In this document: positions 25,587 through 39,572 of the stretch, one piece after another | How the letters are laid out: each line of letters begins with the position of its first letter | Numbering within the stretch: the first letter of the stretch is position 1 | Origin: Engraulis encrasicolus | Lineage: Eukaryota > Chordata > Actinopteri > Clupeiformes > Engraulidae | Direction: 5' to 3' | DNA: 64,000 bases | Assembly: GCF_034702125.1 (NCBI RefSeq) | Contig: NC_085872.1 | Location: 29,470,134-29,534,133 of the forward strand | Program-made: the position numbers and the translations under genes | The notes under the pieces: generated by a model | The model's database searches: none | What the model saw: the letters and a program-made list of their open reading frames with translations, nothing else | Told to the model about the DNA's origin: nothing

Positions 25587-26016
25587 TATGTTGCCCGGGT
25601 CCTATATACCCCGGGTCCTATATTCCCCGGGTCCTATGTTCCCCAGTCTTTGTATGGGACCGGGGAACTTAGGGCCTTTTTTCTAAAAAAGGGTTCTATG
25701 TTCCCCGCATTGTATCTAACCATTCCCAAAACCATCCCTAAACGTCAGTGATGCAATGTTTCAGAGTTTTCAAATTGTGCCCTTCCCAAAACCATCCCTA
25801 AACCTAACCTGTCAGTAATGCAATGTTTCTGAGTTGTAAATTTGTGCCCTGACCAAAAACCTATCCCTAAACCTAACCTGTTACCGGTGCAACAACAACC
25901 TGTGCTTTGCTATGCGGCAGCAGTCTACTTGGAAGCAGCAGGGAACATAGAACCCTTTTTTGAAAAAAGGGTCCTAAGTTCCCTGGTTGAGGGGAACATA
26001 GGACCCGGGGAACATA
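25587..26016 (+). mobile_element. ~430-bp inverted-repeat element with CCGGGTCCTAT ends
   Basis: The left end has three tandem copies of a CCCCGGGTCCTAT-type unit, and the right end carries the inverted form (ATAGGACCCGGGGAACATA). Two internal AAAAAAGGGT-type hairpins and repeated AAACCATCCCTAAACCTAACC-like units lie inside. No target duplication recognised. Confidence 0.65.
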
Positions 26017-26567
26017 CTGTAGGGATGACCCCACCTACCTTGGAATGTCCATCTTTGAAGAAGATGACCACTCATCATTCCTATAGTCCAATCCAACTGG
26101 TATCTTTCAAGTCGATTATTTGTTGCACAACTCTGCTATTTCAAAGAAAGCCGAACTGATATGCCAAAGAAAACTATCACCACTTCGGACAAGCTACAGC
26201 AGATAATCTCGAAAAAAAATCCATCTGGAAATCACACAAGTGTCAAAGGTCATCTCGCGTCATCTCCTTTAAATGAATGCAGCTCCTCCAGTTCGCTGTC
26301 AATGTGATCATGTCATTGACCAGGCAAATGCTATGTATTAGTTTTTTTTTAAATATCCCTTTCATGACTTAATTTGAGCAATATTTAAAGGGATGTTACC
26401 AGTTGATGTATTAATATACATATTTCCTGTATTGGTGGAAATGATTTCAGAGTAGTCTCAGCAGCAGATGGGGTGTTGCAGGGTGCTAATTTTGTAAAAA
26501 CCTCCCGAGTTTTGCACCATAAGTGAAGACATTCCAAATTTACACCATGTTGCCATTTCAGGAACTG

Positions 26568-26571
<4 letters not shown>
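26017..26571. other. intronic stretch, no gene seen
   Basis: No recognised element or exon. Confidence 0.5.

Positions 26572-26572
<1 letters not shown>

Positions 26573-26645
<73 letters not shown>
26573..26645. repeat. (GA)n microsatellite
   Basis: Pure GA repeat with one AAAG interruption. Confidence 0.97.
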
Positions 26646-28703
26646 TGTGGCTGTGCGCAAAAAAAGCCCCAGGAAACTCGCAAGGGGCAGCCCACGCAAA
26701 ACAAAACCAAACCAATGTGAAACACACCATCAGTGAGCATGGTGCAGCTTTACTACTGTGTGTGTAGACAGAGGAGTGAAGCCCATGCAGCTCTGTGTCC
26801 TCCCATGCCAGCGCTGGCTGGGGATGACAGCTAGGGGTCGAGAGGGGTCATGTAGCAGCAGAGCGGCCCCCCTGCCCACCGCAGAGCCTGCCTGATTGAC
26901 CCGCACCACATCCCACTCTGCTGGGGTCAACCGGGCTGGGATTACGGCACATTCTGTATGTATGCACAATTATTACTCTAGCATGACAATGCGGTGTTCC
27001 TCTATAGACTACAGTATACTTTATCAGATGCACACGCAGATGATAATTACATGCCTGATCTTCAGCTGCAGAGAAGTCAAACTATCTAGCTGATGTCTGT
27101 AATAATGGTGTGGTCTCAAAATGAAAAATAAATTGGAACAGGCGATTATTATTGGAAACACGACAGATTATTCAGGATTGATCGTGATGATCAATCACAC
27201 ATATACGCGCACATATGTGCACTGACACACATACTGTATATGTACAGGTGCAGAAATGCACACAGGAAACACACCGAATGACTGCTGGAAAAAATGAGCT
27301 TGTGCATTTCTGCAGAGCACCAGTGGGTTATTAAGGATAGACACAATTTTTTTGAAAATCACCAGTCCGGGTCAAAACCCAGAGTCATTACATGCTACAT
27401 TAAGCAATGAAATACGAGCAAAAAAAAAAAAAAGAAACGTGCCAATATGGCAAAACACAAGTGGGTTTTTTTTTAAAAAAAAACAGACTTTCCAAAATGC
27501 CAATATGCTGTACGTTGAGGTGAGCTGTCAGTCTCTTTTCACATGGAAAACAGATGGCACGCTGTCCAGTCAGTGCTCCTTGGAGCCCCCTGCTCAGGCA
27601 CTGAAGGCGGCAGATTAGGACTGAGTAATTGAGGGTGGCTGAATGATTAATGTCTTGTAGGAAGAGGTGGGGCCCGGCCTTCGCCAATTGACAAGGGCAT
27701 TGACAAGAGCAAAGCCAACACTGGGCATTCGCTAATACTGAGCATTTACAAAGCCCAGAGGAAGGGGAAAACCCAAAATCCAAACCAAAGCAAAAATAAT
27801 TTGCAATTTCACCAAAAAGTAGAAATGCAATGCAGTGGCTGATTGGGTTTGAGAAACTTATTTAAATTCTTGAAAATAGTTTTTGCGCGACACTGTACTG
27901 CATGAGCCGTACGGGTACTAAAAGCCAAAAATACTAAAAATTACTAAGAAAAAGTACTGAAAATATAGGCCTATATTAATCAACTGGAGTGAAAGGAGTG
28001 GATAGTGGGGAAGAAAAGGACGTACTTGACACTGTCATCACAACTACTGCATGTTTGTCTCAGTGTAAGACTAATGCGCTGCCTGGCGTAAACACGGTTG
28101 AACCATTACGCTGAAAATGAAATCGAAGTCACAATGAATAAATAAATAAAACATTCTGTTTACAGTAACAAACATTTCCCTCCCTGAATATCGCCAACAT
28201 TCACAGAAAATCTTCCTGGGAAGAGTGCCGTGCAGTTCTCAGTCTCAATGGATGAGTAATTTTGCAAACAGATGCTCTATATACGCTATGGATGATGAAT
28301 CAAGTAACAGCGAATGAATTATCCACGTCACGTGCACTCAGTTATAAATATCTCCAGCGCTCCCACATGCCGCGACTTCAATGCCAAATATCATTATGGG
28401 AATAATGCAACCAGTCAAACAGAAATGGATAATCTCTCAAAGCCTGTCTGAAAAGAGCATTGCCCTAAGCAAGACTAAAGATGCTTGGCTTGGCTATTAC
28501 ATGAATGCAGCCTACTAATCGCATCCCACCATTAGTTAGAGGAGGTGGAGCCATCCAGTAGGCATCAACTGTATGGTAGACTATAAGTGGAGTAGCACAC
28601 CTGCTTTACACTTCTCGAAACTCAGGTATGTGGTGTGCTGTTGCTTTTTTTGTTTGTTTGTAAACATCATCACATCAATTTCCAAGCGAATAAACCTAGA
28701 TCA
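26646..28703. other. intronic stretch, no gene seen
   Basis: Includes a GC-rich patch at 26780-26945 and a 127-codon minus-strand ORF (27400-27783) with no family resemblance. Otherwise AT-rich. Confidence 0.5.
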
Positions 28704-28850
<147 letters not shown>

Positions 28851-29355
28851 CCCATCACTATTGGTGTTTGTGTTAATGAAATTGAAGCCAACAAGAGTAG
28901 AAATGTCCAGAAGGAAACGTTATGCATTCAGCTCTAGCACGGCGTCATAACACCTCAACATGACAGTGTAAGAGTACAAGAAAGACATACAAGTGAAGGC
29001 GCAAGACAAGGTAGGCCTATGTTGAAGGTGATACGACCAGATGACAGCTTGAAAGACGACACTGGTGTATAATTGTTTCTATTGATATATGCACAATTGA
29101 CAAAAAGTGTATCATTTACCATCTGTACATAGTTTGTTGCCTAATGTGATTATAAATGACAGGGTCACTCACTGTCCCTTTAACTTGCGTACCATTTAGT
29201 AGAGCAGTAGACTATAATTTATTAAGCCCGTGGGAAATTAAGGTGCCCAGTAGCATTCATCCATAAATACAAAAAAACACAATGACATAACACACATCAC
29301 TGGACATAGCCTACAGTATATTCACCATACAGCACACACTTACATATATCTAGCC

Positions 29356-29544
<189 letters not shown>

Positions 29545-29547
<3 letters not shown>

Positions 29548-32462
29548 TACACTACATCTGCTATTACCACCAGAAGCTGCATCATCAATTAGCCAGCCCA
29601 CTAACTGTGATTATTGCTGAAATCGCAAGGGTTTCCAAGTCCATTTTTCATATATCCACCCGCCAGGAAAACTTTTGTCAGTTTTGACTCTGACTTTGGT
29701 ATGAAACACATAGTAGTCCCCTATGTCTATTCCAAGCATGGCAGGAGGCATTGCAGATGAGGCCGTTTCAGGACAATGGCTCGCATATCGCCGTAAATCA
29801 GTGCAGTCGAATATGCAGCGGAACCTCTGCTCTGGTACGGTGGTGATCATACAAAGGGTTAAATGTGGTTTCCACAAAAGTAAACAGTGCAACATCTCTG
29901 GAGCGGCCTATCGACACAGTGAGACGTCTACGCTCAAGCAGTGACAAGGTGGCAAGTTGCCAGCAGCAAGCTGAAGTTCGAGTTTCAGTGCAGTTGGAAA
30001 TGTGATGTAATACACTCTTTGGCTCTATTTGCAGATTTATACTTCTCAATAAGCGGTCCCATCTTTCTCCGAAAAATGACTCTAGCGTACTTATACAACC
30101 GTTCATATTTTTGATGTCATGGTGTTTATGTAAGAAAATTAGGAGCAACAGTATAATCTGACATATAAAATGGGGAGTTAAAAGATGCTTCACTCATAGA
30201 TTTTAATATTCCCTTGCTTTCACTTAGTTACTTTTATCCTCACTATAAATAAAATGAATAAAAATTAAGACTTGAAGAATGATCTGGTCATTGAAGCATT
30301 GCCAGCTGAAAAATTGGTATGTCTCCAAGAGTTGCACTCACATTATGTGCATGTCATCTACATTCTTACGATCAGGGATATTTAAGTTCAGTCATAGTAT
30401 ATATTGCATATGACAGTCATATTCGTATTATTTATTTCTTAAAAGGTATGGTGCACAAACAAAAATGGCATGCATACACCGTGAAAGACACTACAGTATA
30501 AATGTGTCTACAACTGTACTATCCTTACAGTACAATCAGCTATTAAAAAGGTCCACACTATATTTAGTAAACTATCAAAGCAGACAGTACTGTACCACTG
30601 CCTTCCAAGTCCTGCCCATTATTTTGCAGCCGTTCTGCACATGGCTGCGGATTAAAGTGGATTCCAGTAATGGGCACTTCTTATGAAGGGCTCATAAAAA
30701 AGCTTCTGTCATTGCATTTCTAATAAACTAACGTAATTAGACTTATTATGAAAGTAATTTTGTGTGCCTTCTAGGAGAGGTGTATAGGGTTGAGTCTGCC
30801 ATATTGTACAAAATGCCATCCTTATTTGACAACCACTTGCTATTAGTGTTGCTCTTGGTGTTTTCCAATAATGTGTCTGTCCACCATTAACAGTTCAATC
30901 ACATAATGGTTTCCATTTTCCAAACTGCCTGGCCTCTTATCGGCAAACACAGTTTCATTAGGTCCAGTGCACAGGTGCACACTGAGCGAGCCATGAGGCA
31001 TAAACTGCCTTCTCTGCACAGAGCTGACCACTGACTGAGCCAATGCACTCTCCATCATCTTCAGGGGGTGACATAATGAATCAACACAACACAATAAATA
31101 AATAAATAAATCTTTTTTTTTTAATTAAGAATTGGCAGACAGGGAAGCTTGGCTAGATTTTCAGACATTCATGGCACGTTCCTCAACTGTAGCGAAACAT
31201 TGGAATGCCCGGCACATGCTTAAGTAGCCTCCTCTTTGATTGAGGGAAATCTGCCTCTCCAGCACCACTTATGCTTTTGACATCACCGCCTCCCCTTTTC
31301 ATACCAGACATCTTCCTCTCCTTACATCATGGTTAAACTAAACTCGTTTCAGTTTGAATTGGCTGGAGAACTCTATTCTGTGCTCTTGGAAAAAAAAAAA
31401 ACTCAGATATTTCACGACACAGAGTTTCCTTTCAAGGTTATCTTATCTGTGTATGCTCAAACTTTAAGAGGCGGTCAGCTGTACGCACTGCTGGCTCATA
31501 CCAATGTGGTCACGTAGTAGCATCCCCCTCATATATTAACTTTGGTACTCCTATAGAAATGCAATCCAAAAGATAAATACATCAAAGCACAGTTGTTAAA
31601 AAATAATTAAATGGATAGTTGCATAATTGATGGCAAGTATATTTGCTAACAATTGCTTATTTTTTGATATAAGATACATAACCTTAAGTGACTGGACATT
31701 GCAGTCTGTAAGGTGTTTGGGGTTGAGCACATCTATGTGTCACACCATGCAGTAGGTGTGAAAGAGAGGGATTTGACAGTCCAAAGGTGTTTCTATTTGC
31801 CTACCTGATACAGTTTAACAAGAAAATGTTCCTTGTAAGGCTAATGGTGAGAGGGGTTACACTATCCATATTTATTTAAGATTAATATTTAATAGGCACA
31901 CAGGACAACTTATTTAGGAGGGAAAAGCAAATCTGTAACAGTAGCTTATACTTTCACAGCATACCAGTGTACACTGATGCCTCCAAATGCATTGTGGCGA
32001 CTGTAGCGACTTGGAGGTTGGATTCAAAAGTTTTAGTTAAATATGTCAGCAAAACTATCTTATTTGGGCAATCTTCCGGGATTACCTTAAACCCCTGGGG
32101 GTAGTCGTCTCTAGGCCAAGCAATGTAGGTTATTCCCAGAAACTTCAACAGACGTTACAGATACAGATACACCAGGTCATGATACAATCAGTTCATATTA
32201 CATAGAGACCACTAACTCCAGATATCTTGCAAAATCCATGGGTATGCCCGTCACCCAAATATAACCCTCCGTCCCCATTACTGATGTGATCTATGAACAG
32301 CTGCTGATTTAGTGAAGGCAAAATAAAAGCCGCTATTCTCCCCGCGTAATATAGACGGTATGCTGCACACTCATGTTATCATGCGACCTCATAAACACAC
32401 CATTGCATAGCCAAAGGAAGACAGTAATAAAGTACTTGGAGACACAGAAAACATTCACTTAC
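29545..32462. other. intronic stretch directly 3' of the common crhr2 exon
   Basis: Holds a short (AATA)n run at 31093-31111. A block at 30845-31080 has balanced composition and an 83-codon minus-strand ORF with no recognised family. The next crhr2 exon (expected to encode YREC and GTW motifs) was looked for and not seen. Confidence 0.5.
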
Positions 32463-32582
32463 TTGTGGTGTTGTATTTCACTCCATTTATGTACTCCGGA
32501 CATGGTCGCTCCACAATTCGACCCGAGTTGCTCCTTGGCCAGCAAGTTCCTATCTCATCGGTTGTGGCATTACAGTACAGAC
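32463..32582 (-). CDS. crhr2: crhr2 common exon 3: hormone-binding ectodomain core
   Basis: A 120-nt exon on the minus strand with acceptor TTCATTAAAG|GT and donor ACAA|GTAAGT, phase 1 at both ends. It encodes [17 protein letters not shown] and then [16 protein letters not shown]. This is nearly identical to human CRHR2 (IGTCWPRS and [16 protein letters not shown]) and closer to it than to CRHR1 (VRPCPAFFYGVRYNTT), which settles the paralogue. It supplies three of the six conserved ectodomain cysteines (LYC, GTC, RPC), the WPR motif of class B receptors, and two N-glycosylation sequons (NAT, NTT). It is shared by the alpha-type and long isoforms. The receptor binds CRF/urocortin peptides and signals mainly through Gs and cAMP. 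Downstream exons encoding the rest of the ectodomain and the seven transmembrane helices were not found in this window. Confidence 0.97.
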
Positions 32583-32693
32583 CTTTAATGAACAATAAAA
32601 AAAAATCTGAATTAAACACAGGAAGAAGTAATATCCCGACGAGCTGCATGCATTTTGGGCGTAATTATACCGATAAAGTACCCAGTACCGTAC
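32583..32693 (-). other. 111-bp intron between alpha-type exon and common exon, with in-frame alternative ATG
   Basis: The intron length is a multiple of three, so retention keeps phase, but the frame entering from the alpha exon meets a TAA. After that stop, in the same frame, an ATG at 32649 opens [20 protein letters not shown] and runs without interruption into the common exon. Part of this hydrophobic run is simply the translated polypyrimidine tract. Confidence 0.6.
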
Positions 32694-32811
32694 CATCAAC
32701 ATTTATTAAAGAGAAAGATGCATTCTCATACAGAGAGTCCTGAAAAGCATCCATTAGACTACAGTTGGGATCACCAAACTCCATGAAGATCTGAAAAATT
32801 GTGGCATCCAT
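32694..32811 (-). CDS. crhr2: crhr2 alternative first exon (alpha-type isoform)
   Basis: A minus-strand ATG at 32811 in a strong Kozak context (A at -3, G at +4) opens 39 codons plus one base, beginning MDATIFQIFMEFGDPNCSL. Human CRHR2-alpha begins MDAALLHSLLEANCSL, so the MDA start and the NCSL sequon are both conserved. The exon ends GATG|GTACGG, and the trailing G joins in phase 1 to the common exon only 111 bp downstream. In mammals this N-terminus is known as an uncleaved 'pseudo signal peptide'. The moderately hydrophobic start and the glycosylation site within it suggest the same here. A second sequon (NAS) lies near residue 30. The exon sits about 10.4 kb downstream of exon 2 of the long isoform, the same order as in mammals, so it implies a separate internal promoter. 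The weakest point is the non-optimal donor. Confidence 0.85.
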
Positions 32812-33020
32812 AGTTAGGGTAATTGGAAAGAATTAAGAGTGAACCGAAGTACTGCTCTGCCGTCTTCTCTCTCAATGAAGCATTTGAATCGGTTTGATCC
32901 GCGCACTGTTGGCAGCGCCGCGCTTAGTGTGCGCGCGGGTTATCCATTCGTCCAATTGAAATGCTGACAGCGGCTCCAGTGTGACGTTTTCTTTCACTCA
33001 TTGGATTTATAAATTAGAGT
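32812..33020 (-). promoter_or_regulatory. candidate promoter / 5' UTR of the alpha-type transcript
   Basis: The region immediately upstream of the alpha-type ATG holds a CpG-rich patch (32917-32939), a CRE-like GTGACGTT (32981-32988), a CCAAT motif near 33000 and a TATA-like TTTATAAATCC near 33005-33014 on the minus strand. The TATA-like motif is further from the ATG than the CCAAT, so this is not a textbook core promoter. A promoter must exist near here if the alpha-type exon is a true first exon, but its exact position is inference. Confidence 0.3.
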
Positions 33021-34979
<1,959 letters not shown>

Positions 34980-34980
34980 T

Positions 34981-35734
34981 CGGTGGGTGGGCGGTGGGGG
35001 GTATCAGTATTTCATTCAATTTATAAGCAAAAAGTTTTCTTGTTCCATCACACCCACACATCACAATAACACGCATTGAATGACAAGTATAAGAATAACT
35101 AGTGTCTAATTCTGAGTTCGGAGAAATTATTTCAATTGTTCTGTAAACAAAGTAAAATGATTGATTAATCTCAGCAACATAATCACATACAGGTTGATTT
35201 AAAAAGACGGATCACATCACAATATATAACTCTATAAACTTCACCAACAACGAGGCAACGAAATAAATAACTTATTAACATTTACCAAAGCTCTTAGAGA
35301 GGTCCTCACATCTTAGTATTGAGCATCCCAAATGGCTCTCCACGACCCTGACCTCTCGACCTCTAAGCCATCCACTGCATCCTCATTTGTGACAGCAAAA
35401 AAAAGCCTGCAGGCACATCGCATCATCTTAAGCTCTGTTCTGTTTTGTCATCTTCTCTTTATATGGAGCGGCAGTCACCACAGAAGAGCAAGAGGCAGAG
35501 AGAAGCAATACACCAAGACGGGTTCCCTTCAGGTGAATATGAATATGTAACACAGATCTATTTGTGTAACGTATTACTCAGACATGTGCTGTGTGATCCC
35601 CATGGCCCCTGATGGTTCTTAGATATGAAATATTGTGAATTATTCTGTTCATACGGTACAGTATGTTGGTCACTGTTTAATCCTTGCCATAGGAAGAATG
35701 AACCAATGATGGTAAATTGGCACCAGTTGGCAGA
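34981..35734. other. intronic stretch, no gene seen
   Basis: No recognised element. A 72-codon plus-strand ORF (35332-35550) shows no domain. Confidence 0.5.
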
Positions 35735-35892
35735 AATATCACATGCGCAAAGCCCCCCGCAATTGGGCTTGCATGCCCATGGGGACCCGGGTCCGAATCC
35801 GGCCTGGGTCGTGTCCCAACCCTGCCCCATCTCTCTCTCCCCACTAACTTCCTGTTATAATCTCCACTGCCTTATGAATAAAGACACAAAAA
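35735..35892 (+). mobile_element. tRNA-derived SINE
   Basis: B box GGTCCGAATCC, followed by the GCCTGGGTCGTGTCCCAACC and CCCCATCTCTCTCTCCCCAC segments and an AATAAAGACACAAAAATC tail, a common fish SINE layout. Confidence 0.75.
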
Positions 35893-36026
35893 TCATCTAC
35901 AAATCTGTGAAAAAAATATATATCACACATCACAACAGGTGTATAATAATACTCTTGGCCTAATTTCACAGCAGGATGTACTTTTTATAGTAGGTTCTAT
36001 GCATGAGACACAGAACAATTCTTTAA

Positions 36027-36383
36027 AGGGGCACAATGTAGGATGACGTCGTTTGCGTGGTGCCCGTGGCATGCCTGTCTCAAAATGTACACTGTCATGA
36101 ATAAATGCTGTTTAAAGGAAGTCGCTGTGGGAATGTTTTTCATCACGGAATGCCAACAGTTGATACAAATCTGAATATGGTATGTAAAGCGATGTTTCAC
36201 ATGAGAAGCGTCTCCCACAACACTTGTAGCGGACCACTCTGTCAAAAGTTGCATTTGGGGTTCTCTGACAGCGGACCGTGGAAGTGGTCGCGAGAGTCAT
36301 CGTTCACTTACTAATGACTCAAATAAACGTCGGCTGACTCGGGACAGTGATTAATTAAACTTTTAATCCTACCTAGAGCCCCT
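36027..36383 (+). mobile_element. TTAA-flanked MITE (357 bp)
   Basis: Ends AGGGGCACAATGTAGGAT and inverted AGGGGCTCTAGGTAGGAT. Flanked by TTAA on the left and TTAG (one mismatch) on the right. Confidence 0.75.
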
Positions 36384-36387
36384 TTAG

Positions 36388-37471
36388 AATCTTTGTAATA
36401 TTAAGCAACAATACCATCCCATGATCCCATGATGAAAGACATAGACCTATGCAGAGACTAGTCCCGCTTCAGACTAGTGAGATGCGCCCTCCTAGTGACG
36501 CAACGCCTTTGGCATTGCTTCTAGTCAGGCCAAGAGCAATGTAAATATCATTTTTGATCTCCAGAAAAATCGGGAACTCCACCCACTTTGTCAGACAACA
36601 GTCAACCAGTAGCAAACCTAGGGAGGCAGGTCAACCATGCCGTTTGGGAAACGTTAATTGTTATGCTCTTGGTCAGACCACAAAGGAGATTTCAAAGTCG
36701 ATGATAAACAGGCTACCTGCAGACTGCCTCAGTCCTCATAGTGGTCAGATGGTGCTCTGAGTCCTGAAGAGAATCATAATTGGGAGGATGATTAGGGGGA
36801 GATTTGGGGGCTACAGTACATCTGGTATCACTGTGGTTATGAAGTACGCAAGATACACCAGGCCGTCACAACAGGACAGGCAAACTAGGCAATTGGCCAC
36901 AGAGTTCAGCTGAAAGGGTTGGGGGCACCTGGTCATGCCTGCTGCTTATGAATTCAAATAACAGCAACAAAAACAACAACAACAACAACAACAACATTGT
37001 GAGCTCCTGTCTCATTTCTATGACCGACCCCTCATTGCAAGGAACTGTAACAACACTCACTGATATAAGAATCCCTCTTGAGGGGGACTCTCCTCACTAG
37101 TTTTGACAGCAACTGAATGTTTTCATAGTGACCAAAAAATGCAAATGTTGGCGCAGAGTTTCCCTTGGAGAGCCAAAGGATTAACTTAAGACAGGGACAG
37201 GAGTAGAGAACAAAAACAAAACACTGGAGAAGTTACATAACATACACATTGGAGATTTGTATGGCCATCAAGGGTATAATTCCCAAGGTAATAGCAGGTA
37301 GACTACAAGAAAATACATTATAAAGATATAAATATATATAAGGACATCTAGCATCATGTTAGTGTTACAGACAGTGCTAGTAATGAGAAGAGTTGGTGCA
37401 AACTTTTTCATCCGCAAATAGAGTGACAAATAGGGCAACACATTCTTACATGTTACGTAAATAGGCTTGCA
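36388..37471. other. intronic stretch, no gene seen
   Basis: Contains a (CAA)n run at about 36965-36996. No exon or transposon recognised. Confidence 0.5.
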
Positions 37472-37528
37472 CTTGAAGAAGGACTAAGGTCGGAAACGTT
37501 GTTGCCAATGAACAACTGGGAGCATTAA
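37472..37528 (+). ncRNA. degenerate hammerhead-ribozyme-like motif
   Basis: CTTGAAGA, hairpin GAC-TAAG-GTC, then GGAAAC, followed by a GTTGTT-GCCAATG-AACAAC hairpin in the place of stem III. The catalytic core departs from consensus (CUUGAAGA for CUGAUGA), so it is probably an inactive relic related to the 19.5 and 50.8 kb copies. Confidence 0.4.
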
Positions 37529-37559
37529 CAGTGTTGCGGACATCTATCATTTACTTCAG

Positions 37560-38790
37560 TTATTTTATTTTGTCCAGCACCTGTGCCACTGATGTGTGCG
37601 CATTCTCTGCCTTCATGTTATGTAAATAGAACACACTAGTCAACAGTTTTCTTTGGACTCATAATACCTTGAACACCCCTGACCCAGTCCAACTTTCTTT
37701 AGCTTTTGTGCACCTCTGATACACCTGCACACACAGACTCCCAGTGCTACTCATGAGCACAGCCAACACAGCCCGCCCGCATGCACACATGCATGCACAC
37801 ACGCACTTTAATACTTTGGCTACTATATTGGCTTCAACACACTTCTTCAAATTAGGTCAGCAGCAAAAGTTAAAAGGACAGTAAGGGGCCCTACCATTTA
37901 TGACCAAATTATGAACTATTAAGGTGTCCATTCCTTTGATTTAAAATCGCCCTCCTCCGATTTGGAGCATTTCCATTGGCTCAAGGGAGGGGGGGGGATG
38001 AAGACACGCTAGGTCTGTCATCAGGAGCCAGCTATACGGCAACGTTTTTCACTAAATCCAATACTTATGTTTATCGTTTGGCCATTGCAGGCATATGGAG
38101 CAGCCAGCATTCTGGGTACCCCGAAACGATTTGGAGAATGGGTTCCAGAGTGGGAATATCTAATGCCACCGTGACCAGAAGGAATAGGCTACCAGCTTTG
38201 CGCACAACATTCATTCGATACCTGCATAACGGCATATCAGATCAGACAACTGTTTGTGTATAGGAAGAGTAATCACTCACTGACTTTTACTTCGACCACG
38301 GCTACAATGTTCTACTCATTTCACACTGACTGTTCAAAATCCCTTCAGTCTATATTTTAATATTTAACGCACACATTCACACAAGCGTCGGTCCAGAAAT
38401 TTTCCCAATGGTCCTGCCAATTAGCCTACTTATTCTACCAGCTAAAAAAGTAGAGAGGGTCTGGATTATCAGGCTACTTGCCAGTAGATTGTAGGCTATG
38501 CCAGATACCACCAAGAATAAAAAAAATGTGAGCTCTGACCCTCGAGCTCTGCGGGCTTGTGTGTGTGTCTTTGCCTCGCAGAAACTGTCAGTTCATAAAC
38601 AAAGCTGTTCATATGGTGAACATAAGCCTCTGAAGCCAATCGTGTACATTTCGGCTACCTCATAACCAGCACCAGCACAAAGTTTTGTAGTTTTGTATCA
38701 ACCCCAGACAGTTTGAGCAACAAAACAACAAAGCTAATATTTCATTTAGCTTACATACTCTTTTGAAAACATGGGCTGTGGGGGATTTTG
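37560..38790. other. probable old transposon sequence, no gene seen
   Basis: A 95-codon plus-strand ORF at 37976-38263 shows no known domain. CACTGACTTTTACTTC and TTTCACACTGACTG motifs near 38280-38335 resemble 9215-9235 inside the 8311-10062 hAT element. Confidence 0.45.
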
Positions 38791-39140
38791 GAGAGGACTG
38801 GCCTCTCACGCGAACTGTCCATGTGAAAAGCAGAGTAGAACGCACCATCCAACTTGTCACTATCAGCCCATTGACTGTCAGGATTTGGCCTATTATCCCC
38901 GCTCAAAGTGAACTGTAACCAACCGTTGGCTTCGGTGAGGCTGCAGAGAGAGAGAGATAGAGAGATAGAGAGAGAGAGATAGAGAGATAGAGAGAGAGAG
39001 ATTGTAAGGGCCTTTGGACAGGACTGGCCTTGTACGCGGACTGTCAGGGGAAAAAAAAGAAAAAGAAAAATAGAATAAGCTACAACGCACCATCTGACCT
39101 GTCACTGTTGCCCCGTTGACTGTCACGATTTGGCCTATTG
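38791..39140 (+). repeat. ~120-bp duplication around an (AG/ATAG)n microsatellite
   Basis: 38791-38897 and 39017-39140 share GGACTGGCCT, AACGCACCATC and GATTTGGCCTATT in order. Between them is an AGAG/ATAG repeat (38945-39001). Confidence 0.8.
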
Positions 39141-39194
39141 AAAATATCCTAGTTTTTTTGGCGTAAAATCTGGGAATTAACCCGATCTTACTAT

Positions 39195-39265
39195 CCACGC
39201 ATATGAACAAGCGACAAGAGAGGGGCAACTTCGGCATGTAGGGTCTAGCCTACATTAAATCAGAT
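39195..39265 (+). repeat. fragment related to 9590-9655 of the hAT element
   Basis: CGCATATGAACAA, GGGGCAACTTC and GTAGCCTACATT-type blocks occur in the same order in both places. Confidence 0.65.
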
Positions 39266-39436
39266 AGCCTGGGAATTAGTAGGTCCTTTGTGGACGCAAT
39301 AATTTTCGTACTCGTTTTTTTGTTTTAAAAATCATCTTTTCATTCTTGTGTAGCCGTAGTCGCACAGTCACGTTCGTATCTGAGAAGGTCGTAGCTCTGA
39401 CCAATAGCATATACAGTATGGGTTCAATTTTCTGAA

Positions 39437-39572
39437 CCTCCTCCTGGCTGCGCGAAACTAGCTGCGCACAGCTCAACCTCTGATTGTTGGAAACCGCTGT
39501 CGGTCAAAGAATTAGCTCACGTGGTTGGCTGCCAATGTCTTTCCCCTCCTCACAACACTGTGTTGATAAACA
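39437..39572 (+). repeat. interspersed repeat, copy of 17125-17257
   Basis: High-identity match over about 130 bp. Family unknown. Confidence 0.75.

Noticed and set aside
27400..27783. 127-codon minus-strand ORF
   Set aside because: Runs through poly-A/T tracts and shows no domain. Probably chance.
29168..29180. CTGTCCCTTTAA suggesting another TTAA MITE end
   Set aside because: No matching opposite end within several hundred bases. It may be a fragment, but this cannot be supported.
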